A DNA stretch of 64,000 bases, from NCBI RefSeq assembly GCF_001905005.1, contig NZ_LWKZ01000024.1, positions 429,427 through 493,426 of the forward strand. Direction: 5' to 3'. The stretch is from Streptomyces sp. CB02923 (GTDB lineage: Bacteria > Actinomycetota > Actinomycetes > Streptomycetales > Streptomycetaceae). Shown here in pieces: positions 59,566-64,000 of this stretch (within the stretch, counting starts at the first letter, position 1; each line of letters starts with the position of its first letter). The notes beneath the pieces are model-generated. The model made no database searches. It was given only the letters and a program-made list of their open reading frames with translations, and was not told the DNA's origin. The position numbers were made by a program, and so were the translations under genes.

Positions 59566-60416
59566 GGCCGGATCAGACCCTCGTACGCGTCGGGGCGGCG
59601 GTCCCGGTAGAAGGCCCACTGCTGCCGCACCTCGTCGATCAGGCCGAAGTCCAGGTCGCGTACGACCAGCTCCTCCTTGGTGTCGCTGGCGACGTCGCCG
59701 ACGAACTGCCCGCGCGGGTCCACGAAGTAGCTCGTCCCGTAGAAGTCGTTGTCGCCGTACTCCTCCACACCGACCCGGTTGATCGCCGCGACGAAGTACT
59801 CGTTCGCCACCGCGGCGGCGGGCTGCTCCAGCTGCCACAGGTAGGCGGACAGGCCACGGGAGGTGGCGGAGGGGTTGTAGACGAGCTGGGCGCCGTTCAG
59901 GCCCAGCTGGCGCCACCCCTCGGGGAAGTGGCGGTCGTAGCAGATGTAGACGCCGATCCGGCCCACGGCGGTGTCGAAGACCGGCCAGCCGAGGTTGCCC
60001 GGCTTGAAGTAGTACTTCTCCCAGAAGCCCTTGACCTGCGGGATGTGGTGCTTGCGGTAGGTGCCGAGCACGGTGCCGTCGGCGTCGATGACGGCGGCGG
60101 TGTTGTAGTAGAAGCCGGACTGCTCGACCTCGAAGACCGGCACCACGATCACCATGCCGGTCTCGCGGGCCAGTTCCTGCATCCGGCGTGTGGTGGGGCC
60201 GTCCGGCACCGGCTCGGCCCAGCGGTAGTGCTCCGGCTCCTGGACCTGGCAGAAGTACGGTGCGTTGAAAACCTCTTGGAAGCCGATCACCTGCGCGCCC
60301 TGCGCGGCCGCCGCCCTGGCGTGCTCCTCGTGCTTCGCGATCATCGAATCGGTGTCGCCGGTCCAGGACGCCTGAACCAGTGCGGCGCGTACGACGTTAC
60401 GGACAACATCGGCCAT
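59562..60416 (-). CDS. Beta-ureidopropionase-like nitrilase-family amidase
   Basis: A 284-residue C-N hydrolase that should convert N-carbamoyl-beta-alanine to beta-alanine, CO2 and ammonia, the last step of reductive pyrimidine breakdown after hydA. The catalytic triad is complete: Glu48 (FQEVF), Lys122 (YRKHHIP), Cys159 (YICYDRHFPEG). AAGGAG lies upstream of the ATG at 60416. It is the first gene of a two-gene operon with the aminotransferase. Confidence 0.92.
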   Translation of the reverse strand: MADVVRNVVRAALVQASWTGDTDSMIAKHEEHARAAAAQGAQVIGFQEVFNAPYFCQVQEPEHYRWAEPVPDGPTTRRMQELARETGMVIVVPVFEVEQSGFYYNTAAVIDADGTVLGTYRKHHIPQVKGFWEKYYFKPGNLGWPVFDTAVGRIGVYICYDRHFPEGWRQLGLNGAQLVYNPSATSRGLSAYLWQLEQPAAAVANEYFVAAINRVGVEEYGDNDFYGTSYFVDPRGQFVGDVASDTKEELVVRDLDFGLIDEVRQQWAFYRDRRPDAYEGLIRP

Positions 60417-60540
60417 GAGCTGCTCCTTCGTCGAGCCGTCGGCCACGGGCCATGCGGATCTACGCGTGTGGAGGCGACCGTAGGCCTCGTGCAGCGACGA
60501 GGCAAGACCATCTCCCCCACGGACGGGGCGGGGCACGGGA

Positions 60541-61902
60541 TCAGCCCGCGCCGCCGACGCGCAGGGCGTGGGTGATGTCGCGGTGGCGATGCGGCGAGAC
60601 TCCGGCGGCGGCGTCCAGGAGCAGCGGGGTCAGCTCGTCCGGCGCGCTTGCGGCCGCCTCCACCGCCTCCTCGGGCGTACGGGCCCGGACGAGCGCCGCG
60701 AACAGTTCGCGGGCCTGCGCCGGGCGGCCCGCGCCCAGCAGCGCCAGCGCCGTGTGCGCCACCTCCTCGACAGGGCGGGCGACGCCCTGGCGCAGCAGGC
60801 GCGCGCTCTCCGCCGTACGGCCCGCTGCGGCGAGTGCGTCGGCGGCAGCGGCGAGCCGGGCGGGCGGCAGGCAGGCCGCCTCCCAGAGCAGCGTCGGCAC
60901 CTCCGCCGCCAGACCGGCGTACTCCAACTCGCCTATCAGAACGGGCAGTCCGGCCGGGTGTGCGTGAGCGGCTGCGCACAGCAGGGCGTGTGCTTCGCCG
61001 CCGCGCCCGGCCGCCCGCAGCCGGGCGAGGCGGGTGGCGCTGGTGGACGTACGAGGAGGGAGGGGCGCAGGGGGCGGCGGGGCGGGCTCGCGGGGGCCGC
61101 GGGCGGGGTGGGGTGCGCCGGGGCCATCGGCCGGACCGGCCTCGTCCGCACCGGCGAAGCGCGCCCCGCGGGGTGCCGGGCGGGGCGCCGCCACGGGCTC
61201 CCCGGCGGGGCTCCCGCTGGTGTCCCATCCGGGACTCCCGCTCCCGTCCGGTGCTCCCGGTGACTCCGGGGTCTCCATCACCTCCAGCCCGGCGAACCGC
61301 GCACCCGTGGGCCGCCAAGGCACTTCCCCGCTCCCCGCCCCGCCCGCATCCGGGGCAGGACCGGCGGCGCCGCCCGGGAACCGGCGCGCCGCCGCCCGCT
61401 CGGCCAACGCATCGATACGGCCCTGGAGTTCGCGCGCACGGGCACCGGACCGTACGTGGTCGTCACGGGCCCAGGCCAGTTCGTCGGTCAGCCGCTCCGC
61501 GCCGGGCCCGTCGGCTGCCGCCCGCAGTGCGGCGAGCAGTTCCCGTTCGCGCAGCGCCGCGTACTGCCGCTCGCGCAGCATCACGTCCAGCCGGTCCCCG
61601 AGGCGGCCGGGCGCGTCCGGCCGGGCGTCGTACGCGGCGACCGCCTCCTCGTGGAGCCGTCGCGCCCGTGGCCCCGCGGTGCGTACGCAGTGTTCGCCGC
61701 GGCGGCCCGCGAGGTCGTGCAGCAGCGACGCCACCACGTCCCAGGGCGGTACGTCCTCCCCGTCCAGGCAGGCCCGCATCCCTTCGGGGTCGCGGAGCGT
61801 GAAGACCCCGTACCACCCGGCCGTCTCGTCGAGCAGCCGCGTCAGCCCGCGCAGGAAGCGTGCGAACTCCTCCACCGGCGTACCCGGTTGTTCCCCTGTC
61901 AC
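60541..61902 (-). CDS. Ala/Pro-rich protein of unknown function
   Basis: A 453-residue protein. Residues 1-175 are helical and rich in Arg/Glu (FARFLRGLTRLLDETAGWYG, RQYAALRERELLAALRAA), partly coiled-coil-like. A Pro/Gly-rich low-complexity linker follows (about 195-285) with PTGARFAGLEV and a near-copy PRGARFAGADE. The C-terminal 165 residues are Ala/Leu-rich helical repeats (LARLRAAGRGGEAHALL, ALAAAGRTAESARLLRQG) of TPR/SEL-like appearance. No enzyme motif. GAGAGGAAC before GTG 61902 supports the start. Probably cytoplasmic; function unknown. Confidence 0.75.
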   Translation of the reverse strand: MTGEQPGTPVEEFARFLRGLTRLLDETAGWYGVFTLRDPEGMRACLDGEDVPPWDVVASLLHDLAGRRGEHCVRTAGPRARRLHEEAVAAYDARPDAPGRLGDRLDVMLRERQYAALRERELLAALRAAADGPGAERLTDELAWARDDHVRSGARARELQGRIDALAERAAARRFPGGAAGPAPDAGGAGSGEVPWRPTGARFAGLEVMETPESPGAPDGSGSPGWDTSGSPAGEPVAAPRPAPRGARFAGADEAGPADGPGAPHPARGPREPAPPPPAPLPPRTSTSATRLARLRAAGRGGEAHALLCAAAHAHPAGLPVLIGELEYAGLAAEVPTLLWEAACLPPARLAAAADALAAAGRTAESARLLRQGVARPVEEVAHTALALLGAGRPAQARELFAALVRARTPEEAVEAAASAPDELTPLLLDAAAGVSPHRHRDITHALRVGGAG

Positions 61903-62348
61903 GTTCCTCTCTCCCCTCCCCCCGGCCCCCGTCCGTCCCCACCTCACGCCCGGCCCGCATTCGGCACCAGCCGTGTTTCGGCCTGGATTCCCGCCGCGCT
62001 GCGGGCGGTTTTCCGTGCCCTCCCGGGCGTGCGGGGCGGCTGTCCGCCGTTGCCGGTGGTCGGGCCCGCTCCGCGGACGTGGCCGAGATGCTCCGGTGCG
62101 CCGTCGTGATCGCGGCGGGTGAGACTGATCACCGTCCGTGCGGGGCGGGCCCGCCATGGTGCGGCGCTATCGGCCGGAACGCGCGTAATCAGCCATCTTG
62201 AGTGGGTGTCCCCTGCACGTGGTGAGTACATTGGCCCTGCGGAGCCGGGGTGATCACTTCGTCGGGGTTCCTTCCGTCGGGGTCCACCGCCAGGTCCGTA
62301 CGCCGCTCCGCCGGCGGCAGCGACACCTCACGAGAGAATGGACCTTCC
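61903..62348. other. Divergent intergenic region
   Basis: These 446 bases lie between the unknown protein gene and the metallo-hydrolase gene. They carry upstream sequences of both. I see no strong hairpin, operator or coding pattern; TTGAGT and TACATT (about 62198 and 62227) are too far apart for a promoter pair. The frame of the metallo-hydrolase stays open back to about 62250 but does not look coding. Confidence 0.35.
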
Positions 62349-63281
62349 TTGAGCACGCCCCGCCTCGTCCCGCTCTCCCCGACCACCTGGGCGTGGACGC
62401 ACGACAGCACCGCCTGGGGTTACAGCAACTGCGGGCTCGTCGCCTCCGACGGCGAGGCGCTCCTGATGGACACGCAGTTCACGTTGCAGGACACCCGGGA
62501 GCTGCTGGACGCGGTCGCCGCCGCCGTACCCGGCGCGACGATCACCACCGTGGTCAACAGCCACCAGAACGGCGACCACACGTGGGGCAACGAACTGGTC
62601 GGGGACGCGGAGATCATCACGTCCGAGGCGTCCGCCGCGCACCTGTGCCAGGAGATGACCCCGGACATGCTGACGGCCCTGAGCCGCAGCGAGCCGACCA
62701 CCGCGGTCGCCGCCTACGCCGTCGAGCACTTCGGCGGTTTCGACTTCGGCGGCATCACCGTCACCGGGCCGACCCGGACCTTCACCGGCAGCCTGGAGGT
62801 GGCCGTCGGCCGCACGGCGGTGCGGCTGCTCGACCTCGGTGCCGGGCACAGCGCGGGCGACGTCGCGCTGCACGTCCCCGAGGACGGCGTGGTGTTCACC
62901 GGTGACGCCCTGTTCCGCGGCGGCCACATGATCGTCTGGTCGGGCTCGCTCTCGTCCTGCGTCACCGCCTGCGACACGCTCCTGGCCACCGGCGCGACGA
63001 CCTTCGTGCCCGGCCACGGCGGGATCACCGACCGGGCGGGCGTCACGGAATTCCGCGACATGCTGTCCCGGGTCCAGGAGACGGCCACCGCCCACGCCCG
63101 CAAGGGTACGGAGCTGGCCGAGGCGGCCCGTCTGGTCAAGGCGGAGCACGCGGGCGCGCTGGCGCACCCCGAGCGGCTGTTCACCGCCGTCGCCGCGGCC
63201 TACCAGGAGGCGGGCGCGGAGAACGTTCCGAGCACCACGTTCGACCTCGTCGAGGGCATGGCTCAGCTCGCCGCCGGGTAG
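62349..63281 (+). CDS. MBL-fold metallo-hydrolase
   Basis: A protein of about 310 residues with the metallo-beta-lactamase fold. The zinc motif reads SHQNGDHTWGN, so the second His of HxHxDH is Asn, a change seen in part of the family. Further ligands are in LGAGHSAGDVALH, FTGDALFRGG and VPGHGG. A long C-terminal helical region follows (VQETATAHARKGTEL). Substrate unknown. The TTG at 62349 is the best start by homology to the domain beginning; its SD is poor (GAGAG). The stop overlaps the convergent XRE gene by 19 bases. Confidence 0.8.
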   Translation: MSTPRLVPLSPTTWAWTHDSTAWGYSNCGLVASDGEALLMDTQFTLQDTRELLDAVAAAVPGATITTVVNSHQNGDHTWGNELVGDAEIITSEASAAHLCQEMTPDMLTALSRSEPTTAVAAYAVEHFGGFDFGGITVTGPTRTFTGSLEVAVGRTAVRLLDLGAGHSAGDVALHVPEDGVVFTGDALFRGGHMIVWSGSLSSCVTACDTLLATGATTFVPGHGGITDRAGVTEFRDMLSRVQETATAHARKGTELAEAARLVKAEHAGALAHPERLFTAVAAAYQEAGAENVPSTTFDLVEGMAQLAAG

Positions 63282-64000
63282 TCGCACGGCACCACCAGCA
63301 TGAACCGCTGCGTACGGTCGCCGAGCGGCGCGAAGCAGCGGAAGGTGACCTCGAACTCCTCGTCGCCGTGGCCGGGCAGGTACAGCCAGCGCCGGTCGCC
63401 GTCCGGGTGGGTGACCGTCGTGAGGTCGTCGTTGAGCAGCCGGGCCGCGACCCTGTCGCGTTCCTTGATCTCGGCGACGACCTCCGCCAGCCTGCGGTTC
63501 TCCGGCTGCTCGGCGGCGGCCAGCCGGAGCTGGGACGCCATCGGCTTGGCCCAGGCCTCCTCCCAGTCGATCAGCTGGAGGCGGGCCTCGGGGTAGGTCA
63601 GCGCCCAGATCATGACGTTGATGCCGTGCTTCATCCACGGCCAGTCCTGCTCGCACGCCGCGTTGTACAGGAGGACGTCCCACGCCGCGTCGGACAGGTA
63701 CGCCGGCCAGGGCTGCACCTGGACGAGCGCGGTCGTCGACGGGTCCACGGAGCCGGCCGGGCGGTACAGCGGCGGCGGCGCCTGCCCCCGCACGAAGACG
63801 AAGAGAGTGTGCCGCTGGGCCTCGTCGAGGTCGAGGATGCGCACGATGCGCTCCAGCCACTCGGCCTTCGGCTTCTCGATCCGGCCGGACTCCAGCCTCC
63901 GGTACCAGCCCTCGGTGACGCCGGTGAGCGCCGCCATCTCCGCCTGGGTGATGCCCCGGCGGCCCCGGTGGCCGAATCTCGCGGTGAAACCGGGCACCTG
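63263..64000 (-). CDS. XRE-family regulator with MmyB-like domain, cut by window edge
   Basis: At least 245 residues are visible and the frame is open to the right edge; a GTG at 63997 is possible but the usual N-terminal 10-20 residues are probably outside. Helix-turn-helix: ITQAEMAALTGVTEGWYRRL. The MmyB-like part has WDVLLYNAACEQDWPWM, NVMIWALTYPEARLQLIDWE and the beta segment FEVTFRCFAPLGD. It is the second such regulator in the window; its target gene is probably beyond the edge, since the neighbour here is convergent. Confidence 0.85.
   Translation of the reverse strand, partial: QVPGFTARFGHRGRRGITQAEMAALTGVTEGWYRRLESGRIEKPKAEWLERIVRILDLDEAQRHTLFVFVRGQAPPPLYRPAGSVDPSTTALVQVQPWPAYLSDAAWDVLLYNAACEQDWPWMKHGINVMIWALTYPEARLQLIDWEEAWAKPMASQLRLAAAEQPENRRLAEVVAEIKERDRVAARLLNDDLTTVTHPDGDRRWLYLPGHGDEEFEVTFRCFAPLGDRTQRFMLVVPCDYPAAS

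Noticed and set aside
1..64000. tRNA, rRNA or complete insertion sequence
   Set aside because: No cloverleaf, rRNA-like stretch or transposase was recognised by eye; a tRNA scan and an IS search would be decisive.

Overview
The window looks like chromosomal DNA of a Streptomyces or close relative. Base composition is very GC-rich with G/C at third codon positions, GTG/TTG starts are common, and Shine-Dalgarno (SD) sites are AGGAG/GGGGAG-like. The gene content also fits: an ethylmalonyl-CoA block next to psd/pssA, Stealth proteins, TerD proteins, many TetR/XRE regulators and GNAT enzymes. I saw no rRNA, tRNA, CRISPR array or complete IS element. There is one MITE-like element and many short tandem repeats.

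Layout. 1-1833: a cut gene end, two GNAT remnants joined head to head, and a HEAT-repeat protein. 2190-11529: a two-module hydroxyacyl-CoA dehydrogenase, a TetR regulator, and the ethylmalonyl-CoA pathway genes ccr, meaA, lyase, hydratase and dehydrogenase. 11699-13187: psd-pssA for phosphatidylethanolamine. 13458-16492: glycerate kinase and a BCCT transporter. 16628-23677: four genes that match the computationally predicted VMAP ternary conflict systems (Trypco1 protein, trypsin-VMAP protease, MoxR ATPase, and a giant vWA/pseudokinase/MinD-like protein). 23795-26597: a fused caddie-tyrosinase, a Nudix hydrolase and a flavin monooxygenase behind a MerR/SoxR-type promoter.

26655-34661: two divergent operons with paralogous Stealth sugar-phosphate transferases, one with a PIG-L lipoprotein and one fused to a GT4 glycosyltransferase; together they look like a surface-glycan locus. 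34731-40018: a nucleotidyltransferase carrying an in-frame MITE, alkylation repair (ogt and Ada-AlkA), a GNAT, a macrodomain protein and a decayed GNAT. 40088-43925: TetR, PPOX flavoprotein, ferredoxin reductase and a phytoene-desaturase-like enzyme. 43976-49840: inositol-phosphatase-like protein, gamma-glutamyltransferase, sirtuin, lipoate ligase and a P-loop protein.

50098-60416: reductive pyrimidine/hydantoin catabolism in two parts (oxidase, F420-type oxidoreductase and hydA; then aminotransferase and beta-ureidopropionase). They are separated by two TerD genes, an XRE regulator, an alcohol dehydrogenase and a cold-shock gene. 60541-64000: an unknown coiled protein, a metallo-hydrolase and an XRE regulator that runs off the right edge.

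Two patterns recur. Imperfect tandem repeats lie at most convergent gene junctions. Several genes lack an SD but have a -10 hexamer exactly six bases before the ATG, suggesting leaderless mRNAs.
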